11,862 nucleotides of DNA, taken from the NCBI RefSeq assembly GCF_023230885.1, contig NZ_JALNWM010000098.1:1-11862 (forward strand), read 5' to 3'. The stretch comes from Desulfocurvus sp. Its GTDB lineage: Bacteria; Desulfobacterota; Desulfovibrionia; Desulfovibrionales; Desulfovibrionaceae. The position numbers and the translations under genes were made by a program. Of the stretch, positions 6,181-11,862 are shown one piece after another (position 1 is the first letter of the stretch; the number at the start of each line of letters is the position of its first letter). The notes beneath the pieces were generated by a model, which saw only the letters and a list, made by a program, of their open reading frames with translations, had not been told where the DNA came from and searched no databases.

Positions 6181-8175
6181 CTAGGCGGGGATGATCTGGT
6201 AGTAGGGCTTCTTGAAGATCGCAGTCTCACCCTTGGCGGGATCGTACTTGGAGTTCACGAAGCACTTCCACTTGCTGTCGTCCAGGCCCAGGAAGTCGCC
6301 GCGGTAGTAGAAGCCGGGGTAGCGGGACTCCTCGCGGAACCGGATGTGCTGCATGTGCAGGCGCACGGTCCACAGGCGGTGGTAGTTCTCCCAGCAGCGC
6401 AGCAGCTCGTGCAGGTCACGGGCGGCCAGCTTCTTGGAGTCCTCCTCCAGCATGTCGAGGAGCCAGAAGCCCATGTCGAGCAGCGCGGCGGAGGTGGTGT
6501 AGTAGGTGCCCACGCCACCGCCGTACTCGTCGGTGCACTTCATGAGGCGCATCATGAAGTTCTTGGGCGTGATGTACTCGGGGTTGACAACCGGGTCGGT
6601 GGAAGCGCCCTTGCCGGCCTGGAAGTTGTAGTACGGACGGTAGATCTCCTTGGCGAGATCGGCGGCGCTTTCCTTGATGGTGGGCTTGTAGTCCTTGTGG
6701 TCGAGGTACCAGCGCACCATCTGCTTGCCGACGATACGACCCTCGGCGTGCGAGCCGGAGGAGAACTTGTGGCCGGAGGCGCCCACGCCGTCAGCGCAGG
6801 TGAACAGGCCGTTGACGGTGGTCATGCGGTTGTAGACCTTGCCGTTGTCCGCGCGGACCTTGTAGTCCTCGGGGACCCAAGCCTCGTCGGGACCGGACAC
6901 CCAGATGCCGCAGCAGCCGGAGTGCGAGCCGAGCAGGTAAGGCTCGGTGGGCATGATCTCGGAGCCGCGAACCTCGGGGGCGCAGTTGGTGGCCGCCCAC
7001 AGGTTGGCCTGGCCGACGCACATGTCGAGGAAGTCTTCCCAGGCCTCGGCCTCGAGGTGCTTCTGCTGGGCGGGGGTCATGGTGGCGAAGGAGGTCTGCA
7101 GGGCGGTCTTGGTGTCCATGAAGATGGGACCGCGGCCTTCGCGCATCTCGCGCAGCATCATGTGGTTGCGCAGGCAGGTGGGGATGACGTGACCCTTGGC
7201 GTAGCCGCGCTCCTCGTAGGGCTTGAGCATGGCACGGTTGGTCTCGCAGTAGTCCTCACCCTTGTAGTTGGTCGCCTTGGCCTTGAAGAGCAGGAACCAG
7301 GCGCCCACCGGGCCGTAACCGTCCTTGAAGCGGGCGGGCACGAAACGGTTTTCCATCATGGTCATCTCGGCGCCGACCTGGGCACACATGGTGTAGGTCG
7401 AACCGGCGTTCCACACGGGGTACCAGGCGCGGCCCAGACCCTCGCCGGTGGAGCGGGGGCGGTACACGTTCACGGCGCCGCCGCAGGCAACCACGGCGCA
7501 GTTGCAGCGGAAGATGTGGACCTTGTTCTCGCGGGCGTTCATGGCCACGGCGCCAGCGATGCGGTTGGGCTGGTTGGCGTCGAGCAGCAGCTTGACCACG
7601 AAGATGCGCTCCATGTAGCGCTCTTCGCCCAGGGCGTTCTTGGCGGCCTCGGCCACGATGCACTTGTAGGACTCACCGTTGATCATGATCTGCCAACGGC
7701 CGGAGCGCACGGGCTTGGCACCCTTGCGGATGGCCTTGCCGGCGGCCTTGGCGGCGGCGCCGTCCAGGTTGTGGTCGTTCTCGTCCTTGCACCAGACGGG
7801 CAGGCCCCACTCCTCGAAGTGGTGGACGGAGTCGTCGACGTGGCGGCCCAGGTCGAAGATCAGGTCTTCGCGGACCAGGCCCATCAGGTCGGTGCGGACC
7901 ATGCGGACGTAGTCGTCGGCATCGTTGTCGCCAAGGTAGGTGTTGATGGCCGACAGGCCCTGGGCGACGGCGCCGCCGCGCTCGAGGGCGGCCTTGTCGA
8001 CGAGCAGGATCTTGGCCTCGGGGGCGTACTTGTTGGCCCAGGCGACGGCTTCCCAGGCGGCGCCGCAGTTGCCCATGCCGCCGCCGATCATCAGAATGTC
8101 GACGTCGTGCTCGACGATGGTCGGCTCGGCCAGGGCCAGGCCCTTGGTGGATTCTTTAACAGGAATCTTAGGCAT
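6181..8175 (-). CDS. aprA: Adenylylsulfate (APS) reductase alpha subunit
   Basis: A protein of 664 residues, the catalytic FAD subunit of dissimilatory APS reductase, a cytoplasmic enzyme that converts APS to sulfite and AMP. It belongs to the fumarate reductase/succinate dehydrogenase flavoprotein family. The FAD Rossmann motif is GGGMGNCG (31-38). Probable counterparts of the active-site residues known in Archaeoglobus AprA are N78 (in GLSAINTY), R282 (in PARFKDGYGP) and H418 (in LLGSHSG). The C-terminal flavin motif with SGHKFSSGSHAEGR lies downstream, and a helical C-terminal region finishes the protein. Length and motifs are normal for bacterial AprA. It lies 64 bases after aprB with AAAGGAG before the ATG, so the two form one transcript. 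Downstream stem-loops separate it from qmo. Confidence 0.99.
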   Translation of the reverse strand: MPKIPVKESTKGLALAEPTIVEHDVDILMIGGGMGNCGAAWEAVAWANKYAPEAKILLVDKAALERGGAVAQGLSAINTYLGDNDADDYVRMVRTDLMGLVREDLIFDLGRHVDDSVHHFEEWGLPVWCKDENDHNLDGAAAKAAGKAIRKGAKPVRSGRWQIMINGESYKCIVAEAAKNALGEERYMERIFVVKLLLDANQPNRIAGAVAMNARENKVHIFRCNCAVVACGGAVNVYRPRSTGEGLGRAWYPVWNAGSTYTMCAQVGAEMTMMENRFVPARFKDGYGPVGAWFLLFKAKATNYKGEDYCETNRAMLKPYEERGYAKGHVIPTCLRNHMMLREMREGRGPIFMDTKTALQTSFATMTPAQQKHLEAEAWEDFLDMCVGQANLWAATNCAPEVRGSEIMPTEPYLLGSHSGCCGIWVSGPDEAWVPEDYKVRADNGKVYNRMTTVNGLFTCADGVGASGHKFSSGSHAEGRIVGKQMVRWYLDHKDYKPTIKESAADLAKEIYRPYYNFQAGKGASTDPVVNPEYITPKNFMMRLMKCTDEYGGGVGTYYTTSAALLDMGFWLLDMLEEDSKKLAARDLHELLRCWENYHRLWTVRLHMQHIRFREESRYPGFYYRGDFLGLDDSKWKCFVNSKYDPAKGETAIFKKPYYQIIPA

Positions 8176-8239
8176 TTGAGTGCTCCTTTATGATTCGCTT
8201 GTTGCTGTCTTGTTCACCCAAACCGGCACACGGCGGGGC

Positions 8240-8731
8240 CTACTCGCAGGGGATGTCCTGCCAGCACTGGCTCTTGTCGCCGTCGGTCACGTCGAACTTC
8301 TGGCAGAGGGCTTCCTTGGGAGCCTTGAGGGCGGTCTCGGTGAAGAGCAGCTCGCTCTCGATGTCGCCGGGCTCGGGCTTGCCGTCGAAGGGCTTGATGG
8401 AGCCTTCCGGGGTGGTGCGGATGGGGAACTTGAAGCGCTTCACGGAGCCGTCACGGAACTTGATGGTCCACATGATGTCTTCGGAGGAGCGCATCGGGAT
8501 CGAGGTGCCGCCCATGGGCGCGAAGTCGGCGTAGGGGCGCGCGGTGATGGCGCCCTGGGGGCAGATCTTCACGCAGGAGTAGCACTCCCAACAGGCGTCC
8601 GGCTCCTGGTTGTACGCCTTCATTTCCTCAGGATCCAGGATCATGAGGTCGTTGGGGCAGATGTACATGCAAGCGGTTTTCTCGCCACCCTTGCATCCAT
8701 CGCACTTCGAGGGATCAACAAAAGTCGGCAT
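8240..8731 (-). CDS. aprB: Adenylylsulfate (APS) reductase beta subunit
   Basis: A ferredoxin-like protein of 163 residues that carries electrons to the FAD of AprA. Two [4Fe-4S] motifs are visible: C10-C13-C21-C25P, with the long insertion typical of AprB, and C47-C50-C53-C57P. W48, next to C47, corresponds to the tryptophan thought to assist electron transfer to the flavin in Archaeoglobus. The part after residue 70 is the extension that wraps around AprA in known structures; it holds three more cysteines (C143, C156, C162) not needed for the clusters. The ATG has GGAGG six bases upstream. It is the first gene of the leftward block, so its leader (8732 onward) carries the control signals for apr and perhaps qmo. 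Confidence 0.99.
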   Translation of the reverse strand: MPTFVDPSKCDGCKGGEKTACMYICPNDLMILDPEEMKAYNQEPDACWECYSCVKICPQGAITARPYADFAPMGGTSIPMRSSEDIMWTIKFRDGSVKRFKFPIRTTPEGSIKPFDGKPEPGDIESELLFTETALKAPKEALCQKFDVTDGDKSQCWQDIPCE

Positions 8732-8753
8732 ACTAGTCCTCCAACAATATTAG

Positions 8754-8770
8754 GGTTGATACAAACAACC
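8754..8770. repeat. Small inverted repeat close to aprB
   Basis: GGTTG (8754-8758) and CAACC (8766-8770) are separated by 7 bases, about 12 bases upstream of the aprB ribosome binding site. It could form a weak hairpin in the leader or be an operator; no known regulator motif is recognised. A second one, CATCA-CGAT-TGATG, lies at 8787-8800. Confidence 0.25.
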
Positions 8771-8808
8771 AACTCCGAATATCCCGCATCACGATTGATG
8801 GGGACATG

Positions 8809-8836
8809 AAAAGCAGGGAAGGCATTCCCCGCCTTC
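8809..8836 (-). terminator. Terminator-like hairpin in the aprBA leader, possible attenuator
   Basis: On the minus strand GAAGGC (8836-8831) pairs with GCCTTC (8823-8818) around a 7-base loop, and TTTT follows at 8812-8809 after a five-base gap. It stands about 78 bases before the aprB start, downstream of all candidate apr promoters. An alternative pairing GGGAA/TTCCC overlaps the same bases, giving two mutually exclusive folds. The stem and T run are short, so its activity is uncertain. Confidence 0.3.
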
Positions 8837-9058
8837 GAGCCGTGCGTGTGGCGCGGCGTTCCGGGCGACCGGCCGCGAGGCGGCGTCGGGGTCGGGTCGG
8901 AACGGTCAATGATCCTGCGCCTTGCGCCTGCATGCCGGAGTTGCCCGTGGGCCGGAGCCGATCCGGCCGCCTCGGCGCCGCCCCTGTCGGGGCCCGGCCT
9001 GTTTCCGGCTCCCCCCAGCTCCCGGCGGGAGTTTGTGAGGGATGGAACAAGCGCCTTT

Positions 9059-9087
9059 TGTCTAGCAAGCGGGGTTTGCCTTGTCAA
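9059..9087 (-). promoter_or_regulatory. Candidate sigma70 promoter for aprBA (best -35)
   Basis: On the minus strand a perfect TTGACA (9087-9082) is followed after exactly 17 bases by TAGACA (9064-9059), a 3/6 match to the -10 consensus. A start near 9052 would give an aprB leader of about 320 bases. Confidence 0.45.
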
Positions 9088-9098
9088 GGTGAAAGTGA

Positions 9099-9128
9099 AT
9101 TTTATCCCAAGCTGGTGATGCCTGTGAT
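9099..9128 (-). promoter_or_regulatory. Alternative minus-strand promoter candidate
   Basis: ATCACA (9128-9123, 4/6) and TAAAAT (9104-9099, 5/6) are 18 bases apart on the minus strand. The -35 box overlaps the TGTGATTAACA sequence, so a CRP/FNR- or Rex-type regulator could overlap it. It is close behind the candidate at 9059-9087; only one of the two may be real. Confidence 0.27.
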
Positions 9129-9202
9129 TAACACCTTGATCTCGTTGGCCTTTGGGGCGTTCCGCGCGCCAATTGTGAAAATATGGTCCGGCAGCAGGCG
9201 TG

Positions 9203-9231
9203 TGTATACCTGCAATGGCTATTCTGCGCAA
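9203..9231 (-). promoter_or_regulatory. Second alternative minus-strand promoter candidate
   Basis: TTGCGC (9231-9226, 3/6) and TATACA (9208-9203, 4/6) are 17 bases apart on the minus strand. If used, the apr leader would be about 465 bases long. Confidence 0.25.
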
Positions 9232-9305
9232 GGGCTGAGAAGGAAAATCAGTGCGTCTTTGCGCATACGCCTCTGGTATCATTGATTTCTTTTCCGATGC
9301 TCTCC

Positions 9306-9386
9306 GCAGCCGGCCCGCGTGCGCCCCGGCCTTGTCCCCGCGGGGCCAGGGTGGGGAGCAGCGGGGCGCGGATGGGGGGCGGCTGC
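9306..9386. other. GC-rich nested inverted repeat, possible structured RNA or DNA element
   Basis: Three complementary pairs are nested: GCAGCCG (9306-9312) with CGGCTGC (9380-9386), GCGCCCC (9321-9327) with GGGGCGC (9363-9369), and the inner palindrome CCCCGCGGGG (9336-9345). Neither strand has a T run after it, so it is not a typical intrinsic terminator. It sits between the apr promoter candidates and the sat promoter region and could insulate them. Chance pairing in GC-rich DNA is a real alternative. Confidence 0.3.
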
Positions 9387-9477
9387 CTCCCGGAGCCCGG
9401 CCGCGGGGGGGCGGCGCCTGGGTTGCTCTGGTGTCCAATTATGTAATCGGCTGGTATTTAACTTAAAAATACGGCAC

Positions 9478-9506
9478 TTGACATTTGCGCATTTTTTTCA
9501 CAAACA
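9478..9506 (+). promoter_or_regulatory. Candidate sat promoter
   Basis: A perfect TTGACA (9478-9483) lies in an AT-rich stretch 177 bases before the sat start. No good -10 box is found 15-19 bases on; the 17-base position reads CAAACA. The spacer contains a T7 run followed by TCACAA (9498-9503), a half-site like those of Rex or CRP/FNR family regulators, which would fit an activator-dependent or repressible promoter. Confidence 0.3.
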
Positions 9507-9552
9507 CCAGCGAACGGCTGATTGAGATGATAGAGGACGAATCGGGCACCCT

Positions 9553-9593
9553 GAATTTCTGGACGGCACGTCCAAACCTGAATGGGAAAATTC
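9553..9593 (+). other. Nested stem in the sat leader
   Basis: TGGAC (9560-9564) pairs with GTCCA (9570-9574), and the outer GAATTT (9553-9558) can pair with AAATTC (9588-9593). It lies about 65 bases before the sat start. No known riboswitch is recognised. Confidence 0.25.
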
Positions 9594-9645
9594 GGATGCC
9601 TCCCCAAAGGCTGTGGATCAACTTCCTGTTTCACACTCATTGCTG

Positions 9646-9652
9646 AAAGGAG
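9646..9652 (+). promoter_or_regulatory. Ribosome binding site deciding the sat start
   Basis: AAAGGAG stands 7 bases before the ATG at 9660. An in-frame ATG at 9582 has no such site, so the shorter protein is preferred. Confidence 0.88.
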
Positions 9653-9659
9653 ACCACAA

Positions 9660-10931
9660 ATGTCCAAACTGGTTCCCCCTCATGGTGGCAAGGGCCTGGT
9701 CGAGTGCCTGCTCAAGGGCGACGCCCTCAAGGCCGAGCTGAAGAAGGCCGAGGGCCTGAAGGCCCTGGAGATTTCCAACCGCGTCAAGGGCGACCTGATC
9801 ATGCTCGGCATCGGCGGCTTCTCTCCGCTGTCCGGTTTCATGACCAAGGCCGACTGGAAGAGCGTTTGCGAGAACTTCACCCTGGCCGACGGCACCTTCT
9901 GGCCCGTGCCCGTGTGCCTGGACACCAACGACGAGTCCGTGAAGGTCGGTGACGAGATCGCCCTGAAGAACGGCGGCGAAATCTTCGCGACCATGCAGGT
10001 CACCGAGAAGTACGAGCTGACCGACGCCGACAAGAAGTGGGAGTGCGAGAAGGTCTACCGCGGCAGCGGCGAAGAGTCCCAGGGCGAGAAGTTCTGGGAG
10101 ATCGCTCCCAAGGATCACCCCGGCGTGCAGATGGTCCTGGCCCAGGGCAAGTTCAACCTGGCCGGCCCGGTGAAGGTCCTCTCCGAGGGCGACTACGCCG
10201 ACCGTTACCCCGGCGTCTACAAGACCCCGGCCCAGATCCGCGCCGAGATGGAAGCCAAGGGCTGGGCCAACGTCGCCGCCCTGCAGCTGCGCAACCCCAT
10301 GCACCGCTCCCACGAGTTCCTGGCCAAGATCGCCTGTGAAGTCTGCGACGGCGTGGTCATCCACTCGCTCATCGGCAACCTCAAGCCCGGCGACATCCCG
10401 GGCCAGGTCCGCATCAAGTGCATCCAGACCCTGATCGACAAGTACTTCGTGAAGGAGCACGTCATCAACGCGGGCTATCCTCTGGACATGCGCTACGCCG
10501 GTCCCCGCGAGGCCCTGCTGCACGCCACCTTCCGCCAGAACTACGGCATCAACAACATGCTCATCGGCCGCGACCACGCGGGCGTGGGTGACTTCTACGG
10601 CCTGTTCGAGGCCCAGGAAATCTTCGATCGCATCCCCTACCCGGCCGAGCCCGGCAAGGCGCTGATCACCAAGCCCATGAAGATCGACTGGACCTTCTAC
10701 TGCTACAAGTGCGACGGCATGGCCTCCCTGCGCACCTGCCCGCACGGCAAGGAAGACCGCGTCATCCTGTCCGGCACCAAGCTGCGCAAGGCCCTGTCCG
10801 AGGGCGCCGAGGTTCCGGATCACTTCGGCCGCGACGAGGTCCTGGAAATCCTGCGTGCGTACTACGAGGGTCTGACCGAGAAGGTCGAGATCAAGATGCA
10901 GGGTGCCGCCTCCGGCGCCGTGATGAAGTAG
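9660..10931 (+). CDS. sat: Sulfate adenylyltransferase (dissimilatory ATP sulfurylase)
   Basis: A cytoplasmic enzyme of 423 residues that makes APS and pyrophosphate from ATP and sulfate, the first step of sulfate respiration. Visible motifs are the nucleotide-binding QLRNPMHRSH (209-218, with both HxxH histidines), GRDHAG (303-308) and SGTKLR (371-376). C348, C351 and C360, with H362 nearby, form the metal-site motif found in ATP sulfurylases of Desulfovibrio and Archaeoglobus, where zinc or cobalt is bound. It is the single-domain form with no APS kinase domain, as expected for dissimilatory use. It is transcribed away from aprBA-qmoABCD and ends at its own terminator, so it is monocistronic here. 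Codon use strongly favours G/C third positions, as in its neighbours. Confidence 0.98.
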   Translation: MSKLVPPHGGKGLVECLLKGDALKAELKKAEGLKALEISNRVKGDLIMLGIGGFSPLSGFMTKADWKSVCENFTLADGTFWPVPVCLDTNDESVKVGDEIALKNGGEIFATMQVTEKYELTDADKKWECEKVYRGSGEESQGEKFWEIAPKDHPGVQMVLAQGKFNLAGPVKVLSEGDYADRYPGVYKTPAQIRAEMEAKGWANVAALQLRNPMHRSHEFLAKIACEVCDGVVIHSLIGNLKPGDIPGQVRIKCIQTLIDKYFVKEHVINAGYPLDMRYAGPREALLHATFRQNYGINNMLIGRDHAGVGDFYGLFEAQEIFDRIPYPAEPGKALITKPMKIDWTFYCYKCDGMASLRTCPHGKEDRVILSGTKLRKALSEGAEVPDHFGRDEVLEILRAYYEGLTEKVEIKMQGAASGAVMK

Positions 10932-10961
10932 CCTCCGGGCTTCACGCCGCGTCAGCGATCC

Positions 10962-10995
10962 ACGGGAGGCATCCTCGGATGCCTCCCGTTTTTTT
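10962..10995 (+). terminator. Intrinsic terminator of sat
   Basis: CGGGAGGCATC (10963-10973) pairs perfectly with GATGCCTCCCG (10978-10988) around a CTCG tetraloop, followed by seven T (10989-10995). It begins about 31 bases after the sat stop codon. A textbook Rho-independent terminator that makes sat a single-gene transcript. Confidence 0.95.
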
Positions 10996-11015
10996 CATGA
11001 ATCGGTGCCTGCGCG

Positions 11016-11031
11016 CGGCGGCGCGCCGCCG
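11016..11031. repeat. 16-base perfect GC palindrome
   Basis: CGGCGGCG (11016-11023) is followed directly by its reverse complement CGCCGCCG (11024-11031). It lies between the sat terminator and the next promoter candidate. It may be a cruciform or binding site, or simply reflect base composition. Confidence 0.3.
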
Positions 11032-11047
11032 GGGGGCAATTCCGCGC

Positions 11048-11075
11048 TTGCCGGGGATGCATCAAATGGTATAGG
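11048..11075 (+). promoter_or_regulatory. Candidate promoter of the right-edge gene
   Basis: TTGCCG (11048-11053) and TATAGG (11070-11075) are separated by 16 bases; each matches 4/6 of the sigma70 consensus. A start near 11082 would give a leader of about 30 bases before the ATG at 11113, consistent with independent transcription after the sat terminator. Confidence 0.4.
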
Positions 11076-11112
11076 AACGTCTCCCCGATCCCCTTTTTTC
11101 TCCGAGAATCCC

Positions 11113-11862
11113 ATGACCGAACAGCACAAAGACGGCAAGGCGCCCAAGTCGGGGCGTCCGCGCAAGCCCGCCCAGGGGTCCCGCGAATTTTCCGGCAAAT
11201 CCGGGAACGGCCAGGACCGTGGGCGCAAGCCCGGCGGCAGGCCCGACGACAAATCCGGCAGGCCCGAAGGCGGGTACGGCGGCAAGTACGCCGACAAGCC
11301 CGGCGGCAAGTACCATTCCGGCAAGCCCGGGGGCAAGTATTCCGGCAAGCCTGGAGACAAGTACGCCGGCAAGCCCGGCGGCAAGTATGCCGACAAGCCC
11401 GGCAGGCCCGACAGGCCCGGGGACAAATACGCCGACAAGCCCGGCGGCAAGTACTATTCCGACAAGCCTGGCGACAAGCCCGGCGGCAAGTACCATTCCG
11501 ACAAGCCTGGCGACAGGCCCGGCGGCAAGTACTATTCCGACAAGCCTGGCGGCAAGCCCGGCGGCAGGAACTATTTCGACAAGCCCGGCAAGCCCGGGGG
11601 CAAGTACTCCGGCAAGCCGGGCGGCAAGTATGCCGACAAGCCCGGCAGGCCCGGGGAGGGCGCGCCCCGCGAGGGGGCCGGTGCCCCGCGTGGCGACGAG
11701 CGCAAGCCCTACCGCAAGCCCGGCGCTCCGGACCAGCCCTACCGCAAGCCCGGGGGGGGCCCGAAGTTTTCCCGCCCCGAGGGCCGCGACTTCCGCCCCG
11801 AGCGCCGTGCCCCGCGCCCCGGCGAGGAGGACGCCGCGCGTCGTCCGTTCGCCCCGGCCGCC
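11113..11862 (+). CDS. Repeat-rich N-terminal part of an unidentified protein, cut by the window edge
   Basis: The frame starts with MTEQHKDGKAPKSGRPRKP and stays open for 250 codons to the last base of the window. Residues 1-54 are Lys/Arg/Gly/Pro-rich; about 55-182 hold eleven imperfect repeats of the type G-K-Y-A/S-D/G-K-P-G; 183-250 are Arg/Pro-rich (RKPYRKPG, FSRPEGRDFRPERR). There is no cysteine, signal peptide or membrane segment. The visible part is basic and almost certainly disordered. In Desulfovibrio and relatives such tails precede catalytic domains of RNA-acting enzymes (SpoU/TrmH methyltransferases, RluB-type pseudouridine synthases, DEAD-box helicases); that assignment is inference, because no catalytic domain is visible. 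The Shine-Dalgarno match is weak (GAGA five bases before ATG), so the start is probable rather than certain. Codon use and the purely in-frame repeats support real coding. Confidence 0.72.
   Translation, partial: MTEQHKDGKAPKSGRPRKPAQGSREFSGKSGNGQDRGRKPGGRPDDKSGRPEGGYGGKYADKPGGKYHSGKPGGKYSGKPGDKYAGKPGGKYADKPGRPDRPGDKYADKPGGKYYSDKPGDKPGGKYHSDKPGDRPGGKYYSDKPGGKPGGRNYFDKPGKPGGKYSGKPGGKYADKPGRPGEGAPREGAGAPRGDERKPYRKPGAPDQPYRKPGGGPKFSRPEGRDFRPERRAPRPGEEDAARRPFAPAA
11275..11660 (+). repeat. In-frame coding repeats, KPGGKY type
   Basis: Codons for GKY or DKY recur eleven times with KPG between them. Within this the three units 11446-11484, 11485-11523 and 11524-11562 are 39-base near-identical tandem copies encoding GKY(Y/H)SDKPG-X-(K/R)-PG, with a diverged fourth beginning at 11563. 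All units are multiples of three bases, and most differences are silent or conservative, so selection acts on the protein. Confidence 0.88.

Larger units (their letters stand above)
8732..9659. other. Intergenic control region between divergent aprB and sat
   Basis: No gene is supported in these 928 bases; short open frames lack ribosome binding sites and show no protein-like composition. The half next to aprB (8815-9050) is GC-rich with several perfect small hairpins: 8872-8884, 8950-8968, 8980-8993 and 9019-9031. The middle (9060-9300) is more AT-rich and contains minus-strand promoter candidates. A very GC-rich block with nested complementarity follows (9306-9386), then an AT-rich stretch (9430-9505) with a perfect TTGACA facing sat, then the sat leader. 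The 5-base motifs TGTGA or TCACA occur at 9123, 9174 and 9498. Confidence 0.7.

Noticed and set aside
1326..8193. Very long plus-strand open frames opposite qmoC, qmoA/qmoB and aprA (up to about 800 codons)
   Set aside because: They are antisense shadows of strongly GC3-biased genes: low-complexity Val/Gly/Ala/Leu/His translations, no ribosome binding sites and no motifs, while the minus-strand proteins match known families throughout.
9473..9488. Sigma54-like promoter (GGCAC...TTTGC) upstream of sat
   Set aside because: The GG and GC elements are 12 bases apart instead of the required 10.
9183..9525. Short plus-strand open frames in the sat/apr intergenic region
   Set aside because: No ribosome binding sites, Arg/Gly/Pro-rich translations driven by GC content, and they cross a GC-rich inverted repeat.
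9582..9659. Upstream in-frame ATG for sat adding 26 residues
   Set aside because: No ribosome binding site there, and the added residues are not part of the ATP sulfurylase family; AAAGGAG sits correctly before 9660.
10995..11496. Minus-strand open frames rich in PGL and LAAGLVG repeats
   Set aside because: They are reverse complements of the coding repeats of the rightward gene and overlap its promoter and start; no start signals.
11275..11660. CRISPR-like array because of regular short repeats
   Set aside because: Repeats are in-frame, Gly/Pro/Lys coding, lack unique spacers and vary at silent positions.

Overview
The window is very GC-rich and carries nearly the whole cytoplasmic sulfate-activation and APS-reduction module of a dissimilatory sulfate reducer: sat, aprB, aprA, qmoA, qmoB, qmoC and a seventh gene matching the qmoD position of Desulfovibrio. 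Gene content, the Desulfovibrio-type order aprBA-qmoABC-qmoD, and the cysteine motif in the ATP sulfurylase point to a high-GC member of Desulfovibrio in the broad sense (Desulfovibrionales). This is inferred from protein families and gene order only; no rRNA or other taxonomic marker is present.

Layout, left to right. Positions 1-566 hold G-rich sequence with short degenerate repeats and no convincing gene. A strong intrinsic terminator (567-598) ends a long leftward block. In transcription order that block is aprB (8731-8240), aprA (8175-6181), qmoA (6012-4777), qmoB (4771-2543), qmoC (2531-1350) and qmoD (1298-621), all on the minus strand. qmoA, qmoB and qmoC are separated by only 5 and 11 bases. 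aprA and qmoA are separated by 168 bases holding two large stem-loops, which may uncouple apr from qmo expression. A 928-base intergenic region (8732-9659) lies between aprB and the divergent, rightward sat (9660-10931), which ends at its own intrinsic terminator (10962-10995). At the right edge a second rightward gene starts at 11113 and runs off the window. Its first 250 residues are a low-complexity, Lys/Gly/Pro/Tyr repeat region.

How the genes work together: Sat activates sulfate with ATP to adenosine 5'-phosphosulfate (APS) and releases pyrophosphate. AprAB reduces APS to sulfite and AMP. The membrane-bound QmoABC complex passes electrons from menaquinol, via heme b, FAD and FeS centres, to AprAB. 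QmoD is a cysteine-free, coiled-coil companion of unknown role. The divergent sat/apr layout places supply and use of APS under one shared intergenic control region. That region contains several sigma70-like promoter candidates on the minus strand, a long potentially structured apr leader and isolated Rex/CRP-FNR-type half-sites.

The core genes are well known. The less explained parts are QmoD, the structured intergenic regions and the repeat-rich N-terminus of the right-edge protein. I did not find a convincing wholly new system.
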